Origin: Tribonema minus | Lineage: Eukaryota; Sar; Xanthophyceae; Tribonematales; Tribonemataceae | Direction of reading: 5' to 3' | Assembly (NCBI GenBank): GCA_017506865.1 | Contig: JAFCMP010000021.1 | Coordinates: 248,001-312,000, forward strand | Length of the DNA: 64,000 bases | Part shown: positions 9,382 to 21,902 of the stretch, piece after piece | How positions within the stretch are numbered: the stretch's first letter is position 1 | Layout of the letters: each line of letters starts with the position of its first letter | Notes under the pieces: generated by a model | Seen by the model: the letters and a program-made list of their open reading frames with translations, nothing else | What the model was told of the DNA's origin: nothing | The model's database searches: none | Program-made: the position numbers and the translations under genes

Positions 9382-10194
9382 ATGAGCAGCAGCACTGAGA
9401 GCAGCAGCACTGAGCCGAATGTGCAAGAACTCAAGCAACGACCCGAAATTCTGATTGCGACACCTGCATATAATGGAGCTGTGACCACACATTACTTCGA
9501 AAGCATGATTCAGCTCGCGAGAGTCGCGGAAAAAGAGCACAACATCGGCATTACTGTTACGACCATCTCAACAGAGTCCCTCATCACACGAGCGCGCAAC
9601 ATGATGGTCGCGCAATTCGTGGACAACCCCAAATTCACCCATTTGCTCTTTGTGGACGCGGACATAGGCTTTCCGCCAGAGGCAGTAGTGGATCTGATAA
9701 AAGCCGACTTTCCAGTTTCAGCATGCCCATATCCCAGGAAGAGCTACAATTTCAAAAAGTATAAGGAATCGCCAGATGATGATATGGCAAACTGCATGAG
9801 CTACATAATCAACATCACTCAGCCCACAGAAGATTCAGCAAAAGGAGTTGACATCCCAGTCTTCAAGGATCACTTCATCAAAGTCCTTGAAGCGGGCACA
9901 GGGTTCATGTGTGTAAAACGTCAAGTACTTGAAGCTATGATCGAAGCGTACCCCGAGCTCCGCCACAAGTTGGAGATGGCAAGCTACGGGCGAGATGGGT
10001 GGCTGTACGGCCTGTTCGATACAATGGTGGAGCCGATCACCAGACGTTTCCTCAGTGAAGATTTCGCATTCTGCAGACGCTGGAGAGATCTGGGGGGGTC
10101 AGTATTCCTCAATACGAGGTGCAACCTCATGCATTCCGGGCAGCATGTCTACTTTGCTAACTTCATCAAGTCAATCAGCCACAAACCTAGTTAA
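9382..10194 (+). CDS. GT-A type glycosyltransferase
   Basis: A 270-residue protein from ATG 9382. A Ser/Thr/Glu-rich head of ~20 residues is followed by ILIATPAYNGAVTTHYFESM, the nucleotide-binding opening of a GT-A fold. Next come RARNMMVAQF and the DxD-type motif LLFVDADIGFPPEAV (Asp-Ala-Asp at about residues 92-94), which binds the metal and nucleotide sugar. Later FLSEDFAFCRRW matches the 'sED..fc.R' acceptor region of GT2-like enzymes. All core motifs are present, so it is likely active in glycosylating viral or host glycans. Donor and acceptor are unknown. It overlaps the convergent next gene by 4 bases. Confidence 0.8.
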   Translation: MSSSTESSSTEPNVQELKQRPEILIATPAYNGAVTTHYFESMIQLARVAEKEHNIGITVTTISTESLITRARNMMVAQFVDNPKFTHLLFVDADIGFPPEAVVDLIKADFPVSACPYPRKSYNFKKYKESPDDDMANCMSYIINITQPTEDSAKGVDIPVFKDHFIKVLEAGTGFMCVKRQVLEAMIEAYPELRHKLEMASYGRDGWLYGLFDTMVEPITRRFLSEDFAFCRRWRDLGGSVFLNTRCNLMHSGQHVYFANFIKSISHKPS

Positions 10195-10739
10195 ATGTCA
10201 TCGGCATCGTTGAGCACCTTGATATCCGAATTTTTCCAACTGACATGCTGCTGCTTCCAAATAGTAACCCTGTTGTTTGAGTACGCGATTTGACACGAAA
10301 GCTTATTTCCATACACAAAATTATTGCCCACTTTGTTTGCGAAACCCATCTTGACATGCATGGCAGGAGTATAGTTTATGGCAACAAATCCTGCCTTACG
10401 AGTGCCACCGAACACGGCCCTGAGTGCACTTGCAGTCAATGTCGTGTGAGGCGCCACTGGGTCGACCACGAATATGACGTTTACAGGAGTGCCGTGTACT
10501 GCAGCGACGGGCATGCACACGTACGGCATGTCTTTGCCTGCACCGAGCTTACCTACGACAGGCCATGGGTTCTCTTTTCCTGCATCGTCTGAGAGAGCCA
10601 AGTACGAGACGCCAAGATCATCTGCCACGTGAAACTCATCGTCATCATGAAAGTAACAACAAGCAGTCTCTAGGGGGGGCTGGCGCATGCCGAGAGATAT
10701 CAGCAAATCTCCCCACCAAGAACAGTCTCCTTGACACAT
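10191..10739 (-). CDS. hypothetical protein
   Basis: 182 residues from ATG 10739 (MCQGDCSWWG). It is a mixed alpha/beta-like sequence with segments such as GVSYLALSDDAG and VNVIFVVDPVAPHTTLTASA, and no repeats or membrane segments. No family is recognised. AT-rich sequence (about 10745-10775, AATATTATTTTGC region) lies upstream as a possible promoter. The C-terminal codons overlap the glycosyltransferase stop on the other strand. Confidence 0.55.
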   Translation of the reverse strand: MCQGDCSWWGDLLISLGMRQPPLETACCYFHDDDEFHVADDLGVSYLALSDDAGKENPWPVVGKLGAGKDMPYVCMPVAAVHGTPVNVIFVVDPVAPHTTLTASALRAVFGGTRKAGFVAINYTPAMHVKMGFANKVGNNFVYGNKLSCQIAYSNNRVTIWKQQHVSWKNSDIKVLNDADDI

Positions 10740-10775
10740 GACCACTTAAATTACACAGATGTTGATATTATTTTG

Positions 10776-11132
10776 CTACAACAGAAAGCACTGCTCGGTC
10801 TCGGTCCGTTGATGTCAACTCAGGCAAATGAACTGGCCTCATCGCCCCCCTTTGTGTGTGCCTCCTTCAGGACAAACGGCTGAGCAAATCAGAGTAGATG
10901 TGAAAGCAAGTTGGAGCGCAAGGCTATCAAGTGTGCGGGTAAGTGAAAAGCGAAAGTGCAAGTGTAAGCACGATTTGTAAGAGCAGGAGAGTGAGTGAAT
11001 GTAAGGGAGAGTAAACGTAAGAGGAAGTAGTTGCAAAGTGTGTTACATGAACAAAGAGTAACAAAAAAGAGTAAGAGTATAGTCCATGTATAGAAACTTA
11101 ACAACTTGGAATGGTGCACTGCCCCCCGGCTG
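10776..11132. other. intergenic stretch with GTAAG-rich low-complexity sequence
   Basis: No gene is supported here. Between about 10,910 and 11,060 the plus strand is purine-rich, with scattered GTAAG and GTGAG words (for example GTGCAAGTGTAAGC). Minus-strand open frames across it lack coding character. Confidence 0.4.
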
Positions 11133-11411
11133 CTACTCCTCCTCTGAATTGGTTTTGATGTTCTCGTCGAGGATGACCGCCGCTGCGGCAGCCCTCCGAT
11201 GAAACCCAGTAACGCAGTGGTGGATGCTACAACACGCACATACTGCGCGCACACCAATGGTCACATCCGCGCCCTTGTTCCTATCAAAAGCGTTCTGAGA
11301 TATAGCGACCAGAGGGCAGTCCTCAGGGGTATGTGTTCTGTAGTCCTGCCCTTTGATTGTCCTCACCCCACAAGCCGGGCAGCGGCATGAAGACCCCGAC
11401 TCCGGGGTCAT
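11133..11411 (-). CDS. small Cys-rich, probable zinc-binding protein
   Basis: 92 residues from ATG 11411. Cysteines occur as CRCPACGV near the N-terminus and CACCSIHHC in the middle, which together could form a zinc ribbon. The tail is Ala-rich then acidic. No family is recognised. Part of its 5' region (about 11,374-11,411) resembles DNA at about 61,390-61,440, suggesting a decayed second copy there. Reality of the gene is moderately supported. Confidence 0.4.
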   Translation of the reverse strand: MTPESGSSCRCPACGVRTIKGQDYRTHTPEDCPLVAISQNAFDRNKGADVTIGVRAVCACCSIHHCVTGFHRRAAAAAVILDENIKTNSEEE

Positions 11412-11510
11412 GCCTACCACTACACGACACTACCTTACCAGATTCTTGCGAGGGCCAGAAGCACGCCCCTTCCGCGCCTTAAAGCTCCTGTCGCCGAAGA
11501 ACACGATACG

Positions 11511-11957
11511 CTAAGCCTTGCGTCCAGATGCCGAGCGTTGAGGGCACACGCGCCCGCCGATGAGCTCCACCGTGCTCTGCACCTTGGAGTACGGATGAAA
11601 GGTGTACTTGAGGCGCAGCGTTTGGAGCAGCTCGCTCCACATGTCTTCCTGCTTGCGCGCCCACTCGGCGCCATATGCGACCAGCTCCGTTGAGCTACAG
11701 GTTTGCTTGCGCCGCTGGCAAAGCGCTTCGACTGCTGCTCCGTACGCAGCGTTCGAGCTGCGCCTCACGGTCTCTCGATCCTGCCCGACGGTCCGAAGGC
11801 ATCCTTCGCTGTATTCCTCGCCGGTATAGATGAGGTGCTCTGAATTGTTGAAGAGATTGATGATGCTGTCGGGGCGGAAGTATGAACCACAGAGGGTGAG
11901 TGCAACACGCAGGTTGAAGCATGGCAGACCCGTTCACATGTTAATGTACAGGTGCAT
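11511..11957 (-). CDS. hypothetical protein interrupted by an in-frame TGA at codon 8
   Basis: ATG 11957 opens a frame (MHLYINM) that meets TGA at 11,934-11,936. It then runs without stops for about 140 codons to TAG 11511. The downstream part reads as real protein (LRVALTLCGSYFRPDSIINL, LIYTGEEYSEGCLR, ELLQTLRLKYTFHPYSK). There is no ATG early in the open part, so the gene is either disabled, read through, or started at a non-ATG codon. CGA (Arg) to TGA by one C-to-T change would explain it. No family is recognised. Confidence 0.45.
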
Positions 11958-12278
11958 GTCGGAAGCCGAAATTTTTGTGACGACCCGCTAGTTCATGACT
12001 GGCTCATACACTTCGTCAGTGAGGGGGTCTAGTGTGACTGGGACTTTGCATGTGCGATGACACAGGATAGACCATCTTTTGATGCAGCTCGCATGTTCTC
12101 CTTCGGGATCAGTGTCGTCACCGGCCCCAGCGGCAGAGCCGTTGGTGGGCACTCCAGTAGGCCCTCTAACAGGAACGCATCATCTTGCGATTGTCACTAC
12201 CCTGCACGAGTCATGCATTCTCTATGAAAGCACATCTAAGCAGTGTGCAAATTTGGTCAAATCAGCGTCAAATTATCA
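11958..12278. other. intergenic stretch before the giant repeat protein
   Basis: About 320 bases with no supported gene. It presumably holds the promoter of the large gene downstream, but no clear TATA-type box stands out. Confidence 0.4.
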
Positions 12279-15200
12279 ATGACAGATGAGACCATTACTC
12301 AAGGCCATAAAAATATTTGGCTGTGGATAGAACCGATCACAATGGCACCGATAGTGATCGCCCCCGGGCTGATCACGCACGCGACAGCAATTGCAACGGC
12401 CAACGGCGCCATCGCGCTGACAGCAGTCAGCGGAGGCACAGGTTCTTATTCATCATATGTGTGGTCGTCGAGCTCCGGCGCGACGACGGGACTCGCCGCC
12501 ACGCTTGCCGCAAAATCATCACTGCTGCCGGGACAGTACACGCTCACCGTGACCGATACGGCGGCGGCGACCGCGACATACGTGTACGACGTGAGTTATA
12601 CGATCGCAATCAGCACGCCAGTAGTTGCGTCCGATCCTGCGAGTTCTGATTTCCTCGGGACATCGTGCGCGGTATACGGTCAGTACATGATAGCAGGCGC
12701 ATGGAACAAGACCGTGTCATCACAAATTTCAGCTGGCGCAGCGTATGTATACGTCCGCTCCGATACGACAATGACAGGCACGTGGTCGTTCTCCGTCAAG
12801 TTGACGGCGTCGACGCCGACATCAAATGAATGCTTTGGCGGTTATGTCGCCATCAGCGGCGACACGGTAGTCGTTGGCACCAGCTTCACAGGCATCGCCA
12901 AGATATATGTGTGGTATCGATCGACGGGGGCGACGTGGACACAGCAAGGGCCCCTGACGGCATCCGACGGCAGCAGCGGCGACTCGTTCGGTAGCAGCGT
13001 CGCAATCGACGGCGACTACATTGTCGCCGGAGCGCGACTCTGGGACCGCAAGACTCCGTCAGCAATGACAGACTGTGGGTGCGCTTATGTCTTTGTGAGG
13101 AGCGGATCAACATGGTCGCAGCAAGCCCAGCTCATCGCGTCCGACGTGTCTGCCAGCGCCAGCATGGGGACCTCTGTTGCGATCAGCGGTTCGTCATTGT
13201 TTGCAGGTGCGTCCAATTGGTCGAGTACAGCCCCTGCTGTTGCAGGGTGCGGGTGTGCCTATGCATTCTCCAGAAGTGGTGTGTCATGGTCGCAGATTTC
13301 GCAACTCATTGCGTCTGATTGTCAGGTAAACGCAAACTTCGCTGCTACTGTATCGATAAGCGGGGCGTACGCGATTGTCGTGTCATACATGTGGGATCAG
13401 ACATCGCCGTCCATCACTGACTGCGGGTGCGCGTACATATTCTATTGGACTGGCAGTTCGTGGACGCAGCAGGCACAGCTGGTGAGCGGAAACCCTGCCG
13501 CTTCTAACCAGTTCGGCAGCGCTGTCTCCATTAGCGGACGTTATGCACTCGTTGGCGCCCAAAAAAGAACGAACTATACAGGTGTATCATATCTCTTTGC
13601 TAGGAACGGCACACAGTGGCTCAAGGCACGTGTGCTCGTCGCTGCCGATGCCGCTACTCTTCGTCAATTTGGATACAGTGTTTCCGTGACCGACGCATAC
13701 ATTGCAATCGGGGCCTGCAGTTGGGGCGGAATCGCAAGCCACGGCGCTGTGTATGCCTCGACAGTATCTCTCATGGCAATCACGCCTGGCGCGGTCACCA
13801 ACTTGAGATACGGTGAGACGAATACAGGTGCTATCGGTGCTGCAACAGTCAGTGGCACCATTAGTGGCACAGCGACGTACTCGTGGACCTCAACGGGCTC
13901 GAGTGTTTCAGGGGTCACGACGGCGGGTCCGCTCTCCGGTCTGGCACCTGGCACCTACACGCTCTCCGCGACTGACGCGACTGGCATTCCCGTATCCTAC
14001 ACGTACACAGTGACGCAGAACGGTCTGCCGGTCGTGGCACCGGATCTGATCACGCACGCGACAGGCGCGACCACGGCCAACGGAGCAATAGGTGCATCGA
14101 CCGTGAGCGGAGGATCGGGTTCCTTCACGTACGCGTGGACGTCCAGCAGCGGCGCTTCCACCATAGCGACGCCGACTACGCTCGCTACCAAATCCTCCTT
14201 ACTACCAGGCCAGTACACGTTGACGGTGACCGACACAAACGCAGCAACCACATGCATCGGCACGTACGTCTACGACGTCAGCTACACGAGCGCCATCAGC
14301 ACGGTGGTTGTCGCGTCTGACCCCGCCGTGAGCGATGTCCTCGGATATTCGTGTGCGGTGGACGGGCAGTACATGATCGCGGGTGCATACAACAAGACTG
14401 TGGGTGTCGCAAGTGCGGGTGCTGCGTACATTTATGTGCGCCCCGACATGACGGCGACGGGCACATGGTCGTTCACCACGAAACTGACGGCGACGACGCC
14501 CACCATAAATGAGCAATTTGGTAATACCGTCGCCATCAGCGGCGATACGGTGGTCGTCGGCACAATGTATTCATCTGGCATTGCCAAGGTATACGTGTGG
14601 TATCGTTCGACAGGGACGACGTGGGTACAGCAGGGGCCCCTGACGGCATCCGACGGAAGCAGCGGCGACCGATTTGGATACAGTGTCGCAATTGACGGCA
14701 ACTACATTGTAGCCGGAGCGTACGTATGGAGTAGGAAAACGCCATCGGCAATCACAAACTGCGGCACTGCCTATGTGTTCATGAGGAGTGGATCGACGTG
14801 GGCGCAGCAGGCGCAGCTATTTGCATCCGACCTCATGGCATCTGCCTATTTTGGATTATCAGTTGCCGTCAGCGGATCTTCGATTATCATAGGTGCGTAC
14901 TCGTGGTCCAGCACGACTCCCGCTGTCGTGTTCTGCGGGTGTGCATACTTGTATGTAAGAAGCGGCACGTAGTGGTCACAGACGTCGCAACTCATCGCCT
15001 CCGACCCTCAGGCCAACGCAAGTTTCGGAACATCGGTGGCGATCAGTGGATCATATGCGATCGTCGGGGCGCTCCAGTGGGACCAGACATTGCCGTCAAT
15101 CACAAACTGTGGGTGCGCGTACGTCTTCTACTACAACGGCAGCACGTGGACGCAGCAGGCGCAGCTGGTGAGCGGCGACCCTACCGCTTCCAGCGACCTA

Positions 15201-18200
15201 TTTGGCAGCGCTGTCTCCATCAGAGGATCGTACGCGATCGTTGGTGCGCCCACGAAAGGATCCACAGGTACCTCGTACCTCTTTGTCAGGAACGGCACTC
15301 AGTGGCTCAAGTCGCGCGTCATCGTGGCCTCCGACGCCGCCACGGACGACTACTTTGGCTGGAGCGTTTCCATTAACGACAGGTACATTGCAATAGCTGC
15401 ATGCTTTTGGGAAGGTGCGCTGACGAACCAGGGCGCAGTGTACCCCGACATGATATCAGCCATGGTAATCACGCCGGGCGCGGTGGTCAACGTGAGGTAC
15501 GGCGAGACCAACACGGGATCTGTGGGAACGGCTACCGTCGCTGGCGGTATAGGAACGGTCACGTACGCGTGGACGTCGACGGGAACGAGTGTCTCGGGGA
15601 TCACGACGCCGGGCCCGCTCTCCAACCTTGCTAAGGGCGTGTACACGCTGACGGCGACAGACTCGACAGGTCAAAGTGCAACGTACGCGTACACGGTCGT
15701 CCAGTACGGTGTGCCGGTGATCGCGCCGGGTCTGATCACTCACGCCACGGGTATCGCGACTGCCAATGGAGCCATTGCCGCTTCATCCGTAACAAACGGG
15801 AGCGGGTCCTACACGTACGCGTGGACGTCGAGCAGCGGTGCTTCCACCATAGCGACGCCGACTACGCTCGCCGCCAAATCCTCCTTACTGCCAGGTCAGT
15901 ACACGCTCACCGTCACGGACACGAACGCCGCGACCACATCGGTGGGCGTGTACGTGTACGATGTGAGTTTTGTGGCATCGCTGAGCACGACGCTCATTGC
16001 ATCAGATCCCGCGACTACGGATTACTTTGGAAACTCCTGCGCCGTTGACGGCCAGTACATGATTGCAGGTGCATACTACAAGACAGTGTCGGCTCTCGCC
16101 AATGCAGGAGCTGCGTACATTTATGTGCGCTCTGACTTTACCGCAACGGGTACGTGGGTGTTTACCACAAAGCTGACGGCGACGACGCCTACAGCTTCAG
16201 AATATTTTGGACAGTCTGTTGCCATCAGCGGCGACACTATCGTGGTCGGAACGCTGTTGTCAGGCATCCGCAAAGCGTATGTGTGGTATCGATCGACGGG
16301 AATGACATGGGTGCAGCAGGGGCCCCTGACGGCATCGGACGGCAGCAGCGGCGACTCTTTTGGGGACACGGTCGCAGTCAACGACAACTTTATTGTTGTC
16401 GGAGCGCCCAACTGGTCACGCAAGACGCCATCGGCGATCGCCGGTTGCGGCGCTGCATATGTATTCATCAGAAGCGGATCAACGTGGTCGCAGCAAGCGC
16501 AACTTGTCACATCTGACCCAGCGCCCAGCGTCCACATGGGGGCGTCTGTCTCCATCAGTGGGTTGTCGATAGTTGCAGGTGCGAGCATGTGGTCCAATGT
16601 GTCGCCGGCAGTGTCGCAATGCGGGTGCGCATACGTCTTCACGAGAAGCGGCACGACGTGGTCGCAGACCGCACAAATCATCGCATCCGATCCTCAGGCT
16701 AGCGCGCTTTTCGGAACATCGGTGTCGATCAGTGGATCATATGCGATCGTTGGGGCGCCCCAGTGGGACCAGACATTGCCGTCAATCACAAACTGCGGAT
16801 GTGCATATGTGTTCTACTGGGATGGCAGCACGTGGGCGCAGCAGGCGCAGCTGGTGAGCGGTAATCCTGCCACTTCCGATTTTTACGGAGGGAGTGTCTG
16901 CATCAGGGGATCGTACGCTCTCGTCGGCGCGTACAACAAGTCTTCTGGTGCTGGCTCGTCATATCTCTTTGTCAGGAACAGCACGCAGTGGCTCAAGTCG
17001 CGCGTCATTGTGGCCTCCGACGCAGCTGCAAGTGACCAGTTTGGCTTCAGCGCTGCAATCAGCGACAAGTACATGGCGATCGGCGCCTACGCGTGGGATG
17101 GCACTCTGACCGACCAGGGCGCGGTATACCCAGGCATGCTTTCAGCTATGGCCATCACGCCGGGTGTGATCACGCCCCTCAGGTATGGCAAGACATACAC
17201 GGGGTCTGTGGGACCAGCGACAGTCAGTGGCAACGTCGGTGCGGTGACGTACTCGTGGACGTCGACGGGGACCGATGTGTCAGGAATCACGACGGCGGGG
17301 CCGCTCTCCAGCCTGGCTCCCGGCACCTACACGCTCACGGCGACAGACACGACCGGCACGCCCATGTCCTATGCATACACTGTCATCCAGTACGGCCTCC
17401 CCCAAATCGCGCCGGGCCTGATCACGCACGCTTCATACGCGCACCCTGACGACGTGGACGCAGCAGGCGCAGTTGATCGCATCCGACCGTCAAGCCTCTG
17501 CAAGGTTCGGTTACGCTGTGTCGGTCAGTGGATCGTACGCGATAGTCGGTGCGTACTCGTGGGACCAGGCGTCGCCCTCCGTCGCAGACTGCGGATGTGC
17601 TTAATAATTTATGTGTTTTTCGCAAACGGAAGCACATGGACCCAGCAGGCACAGCTGACAAGCGACACCCCCACAGTCAGTGACTACATGAGTCGCAGTG
17701 TCAGTATCAGGGGCACGTGCGCAGCTATCGGGGCGTACGGCAAGAACTCATCAGCGGGTGTGTGTTACGTATTCAACAGGACCGGGACACAGTGGGTGAG
17801 GTCGATGATTACTGCGATGGATGCCGAAGCGAACGATCAATTCGGTGTGTCAGCATGCGTCGGCGATAAGTATGTTGTTGTGGGAGCGCAACAGTGGGAT
17901 GGCACCGCGACAGACCAGGGAGCCGTGTATGTCGCGCCGGTCTACGCACCGTTCACGCTGACGACAGCGGGTACGGTGCTGAACGTGACGTACGGCACGA
18001 CGAACACCGGTTATATCGGCGCAGCGGTCATCGACGGGGGAGCGGGGACGGTGACGTACGCGTGGACGTCGACAGGCACCAGCGTTGCGGGCGTCACGAC
18101 GACGGGCCCTCTTTCAGCGCTCGCGGTGGGCACCTACACACTGACTGCCACCGACTCTGCGGGCCAGACGCTGCCAAAGGTATACACTGTGACGACGGCC

Positions 18201-21200
18201 GCGCAGCTCACCATCGTGACTGCAGCGGTGACGTACGCAACGGGCGCGACAACGACTGACGGTGCCATAGCGGCTTCCTCTGCAACGGGTGGGAATGCAC
18301 CGTATACGTACGTGTGGACGTCCAGCACCGGCGCTTCCACCATCACAACACCGACGACGGTTGCCGCAAAGACTTCACTCAAACCAGGCCAGTACACGCT
18401 CACCGTGACGGATGCGTCTGCCATATCCACCACGTGGGTGTATGAGGTGGGATACGCTTCGACCATCACGTCGGCGATCGTGTCGAGCGATCCAGCAGCA
18501 TCCCAATTCTTCGGGTTCTCTGTGGCGTGCGACGGCCAGTACCAGATCGTCGGCGCATACGGCGTCAACGCCAGCGCCGGCGCGGCGTACGTCTACACCA
18601 GGTCAACATTGACGGGCACATGGGTGTTTGCAACCAAACTCGTATCGCCGTCGCCCGCGGCGGGATACAAGTTCGGCGAATCGGTCGCGATCAGCGGCGC
18701 TACGGTTGTCGTGTCACAGCCGAGGTCGGGCACGAGCGGCACGTCGTTCGCCTTCCTCCGTAACAACACGACGTGGACCGAACAGACTGGCGGAACTGCT
18801 ATCCAGTCGGTCACGTCCGACGGGTTCGCGAGTTCCATCGCGATCGACGGCGATTACGTCGTCGTCGGCGCACCCTCGTCCACCAATGGTTTGGCGTTCG
18901 TGTACCTTCGCAGCGGATCGACGTGGGCGCAGCAGGGAAGCGCGCTGGTCGCGTCGGACGCGCAGAGCGGTGCCAAATTCGGGTACTCGGTTTCGATAGC
19001 GGGCACGACGATCGCCGTCGGGGCAAGCAACTGGTCGCGCACGACGCCGTCGGCGATCGCCAACTGTGGGTGCGCGTACGTCTTTGGGAGAGTGTCAACC
19101 ACGTGGACGCAACAGGCTCAGATCAAGGCTACCGACATCCAGGCGTCGGCGGCGTTCGGCGCAGCCATTGCTACCGACGGATCATCAGTAGTTGTGGGGT
19201 CCAACACGTGGAGCCAGTCGTCACCGCCGGTCACGGGATGCGGGTGCGCGTATGTCTTCGGCGGAGGCTCATGGACTCAGCAGGCGCAGCTGAGGTCGGG
19301 AGCACCCGTCGCCAACGCGAATATGGGTGCTTGCGTATCCGTGAAAGCATCGTGTGCACTGGTAGGTGCCGCTTCGGGCGCGTACATGTTCTGTAAGAAT
19401 GCGGCAGCTGCATGGCCGTTGGATCGCTTCACCTACGGTGCGTATAGCGATGCGACGCGCAATTCCGTCGCCATCACCGACACCTACGTCGTCTTCGGCG
19501 ACCCCAAGTGGGACTCTACCACAAACACCGACCAGGGCCAAGCGTATTCGGCGCTCGTCAACCCGCTGCTGCTCACACCGGGGACGATCGGGGCCGGTGG
19601 GAGGATCGGTGCAACCTTCGTCACTGGTGGGTCCAACACGTTCACGTACGCCTGGACGAGCACCGCGACAGCCATCACGTCGACGTCCGCCTCGACGCAG
19701 ACGAAGCTCTCACCGGGGACATACACAATCACCGCGACCGACGTCATGACGGGCGATACCATCGCAAACGCCTACGTCATCACCGCTGGGTACGTCCCGA
19801 TCGTCTACAGCGGTGGGGCTTTGACAAAGAGTCACGGGTCTGACGGAGTGATTGCAGCCTTGACAGTGAGCGGAGGCAGCGGCACGTACACCAACTATGT
19901 CTGGTCATGGAGTGCAGGAGCAACAGCGGTGTCGTCATCCCCGACACCACTTGCAGCGAAAACGGGCCTCGCCATCGGCACCTACACGCTGACAGTGACA
20001 GACTCCAACACGGATGCTGAGACATTCACATTCGTCGTGCTGCCCGCCAACATCAATATCGACCTGGGCACCGTCACAAATGTCGTCACTTACGGAGCGG
20101 CGACTGGCAGTATATCGCTTTCCGGCATCAGCGGCGGCACGGGCGTCTTCACGTATGTGTGGACGTCCACCGGCGTCGGCGCGACCACCGGCTTAGCGGG
20201 AGTCAACGACCTAAAGACTGCCCTTAAAGCGGGAGTGTATACGTTGACTGTCACAGACGACATCGGAACGCGTGCCGTATACGCATTCACAGTGTACCAG
20301 CCGCTTTTCCTAGGTCTGCAACCGTCCGCATGCACAGCATTCGATGCTCTAGACGGTGCGGTCGTGGCAACGGTTGACGGAGGTCACACACCCTTTTCGC
20401 ACTTTTGGAATGAGGGGACGAGCGCGACTTCGTACTCCACACTCGCAAATGCGACTGGACAGAACCTGAGCAATGTCGGCGCAGGAGACTACACCGTCAC
20501 CGTAAAGGACGCGATCGGTGCGACGCTCACAGCGTCGGCGCTGGTCGACGAGCCGCAGCAGACGGCCACGGTATCAAGCGTCACGCCGATCAGCGCGACC
20601 ATTTCATGGCCTGTCGCGCGCGATGTGGGATCATCTCTGTACTCGGTCTTGGCCACCTTCGATGGCGTCGTCACATCTACATCGAAGATAACGGCGTCGG
20701 GATCTGCGACGCTCACAGGCCTTCAGCCGCTGACGACGTACGAGGTCACCGTTCAGAAGTTCATCAGCAGGGCGCGCGCGACCGTCAGGCGCATTTCATC
20801 GACATCGGTGACAACGCTGGCCGACGCCGTTGTTAACTTTGATAAGGCATCGCTGCCAACATCAACGGACGCAGCAACCGGTGCTCCATCTTACGACATA
20901 GGCGAGGCGCTGAAGACTATCACTGCACCCCTCGACACTGTGTTCGCCACTGGCGATGTCGTGAACGTCAAGCCGCCCGCGCGTCGGACGACATCTGCAA
21001 CGTTTGTGCGCCAGCGCGACACCTACTCGACCGCGAAATTCACCAGTGTGATGCTCCCGTTCGCGCCTACCGAAGGCACAGATCAGTCCATCGTATTGCA
21101 AGAGAAGACAAAGAGCATATCCGCCACCGTCGCGTACGACAATGTCACGGACACGATCGCCATCGACGGCGCCACGTACTCGACCGGCGACATGCTGAGG

Positions 21201-21230
21201 ATAGGCAACTATCGCGTCAGCGTAGTATAG
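12279..21230 (+). CDS. giant SprB / FG-GAP repeat surface protein, interrupted by TAG
   Basis: One frame of about 2,980 codons from ATG 12279 to the stop at 21,228-21,230, broken only by TAG at 14,970-14,972; both sides are in the same frame. It alternates SprB-type beta repeats (GAI..STVSGGSGSFTYAWTS, LLPGQYTLTVTD) with FG-GAP-like beta-propeller blades (SFGSSVAIDGDYIVAGA, GCGCAYVF.RSGSTW.QQAQL). At least four large SprB-plus-propeller modules are visible. The last ~500 residues have further SprB repeats, then a fibronectin-like segment (SATISWPVARDVGSSLYSVL). There is no obvious signal peptide or membrane anchor. It is probably a fibre or surface adhesion protein (inference). From 17,438 to about 17,615 the frame is wrong while another frame encodes a perfect propeller blade; two indels compensate. 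Confidence 0.8.
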
Positions 21231-21286
21231 TATGAGTTTGTAGGACAATAATTAAAATATTTGATATATGAAAACGAGGTAGGAGA

Positions 21287-21631
21287 ATGAACATGCTTCT
21301 GCTTTTGCCTACAGATGAACAAGCTACGTATGCCACTGATGAATTTCAACACTTTTGCGAGAACGCACAGTTCAGTGAACAGAGCTTGCACAAAATGATG
21401 CACAAGAAGGGAGATCCTCGGCAGGAGGACCCTACGGCGTGGACGTCGATGGAGCTCGGTAACAAGGCCTACGCCTCTCTGCATGCGCCTGAACGGTAAA
21501 GGTCGATGTGGCGGCATGTTCTGGAGAGGTTCATCGAAGACAAGTTACTGAGAGGAAGAGGAGAGATCGCGGCGTACTCACTGATGGGTAAGTCCTCCTC
21601 GGCGCCTCCACCAGGGTCCGAGCCCGAGTGA
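21287..21631 (+). CDS. small conserved protein, paralogue of 50,742-51,086, with in-frame TAA
   Basis: From ATG 21287 (MNMLLLLPTDEQATY) the frame runs to TAA at 21,497-21,499, then continues for 44 codons to TGA 21,629. The continuation (HVLERFIEDKLLRGRGEIAA) aligns residue by residue with the second half of the intact paralogue at 50,742 (ALDRFVEDKLIRGKAEIAM), with no gap across the stop. The TAA is therefore inside the ancestral gene. The protein is a ~114-residue, highly charged helical type with FCEN and LHAP motifs; its function is unknown. Confidence 0.6.
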
Positions 21632-21902
21632 GAGCGTCCCCCGTAGCAGGCAATTTGAAAGGGTGGCACATTGGCGCCCGCCCTCACGCGCACATCGCAG
21701 CGTACATTGCAAAATATGGCGGCAGCTTGCTAGACATGCCAACCCTGTGACACATGATTCGGGAAAAGTGCGCCGGGATTTCGCACAATGGTTTTTTTGC
21801 GACGGCGTTTTGTGTGTGTGCAATTCTCAAGAAATCGATTTACCCGTAAACCACTGAACGTGAACTTTTCAGAAACACAACGTGGCGGTCTTCACAGCAA
21901 CC

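Noticed and set aside
12317-20836. Many open frames within the giant repeat gene in other frames and on the minus strand
   Set aside because: GC-rich repetitive coding creates shadow frames with Arg-rich, non-protein-like composition, except for the 17.4-17.6 kb blade described above.
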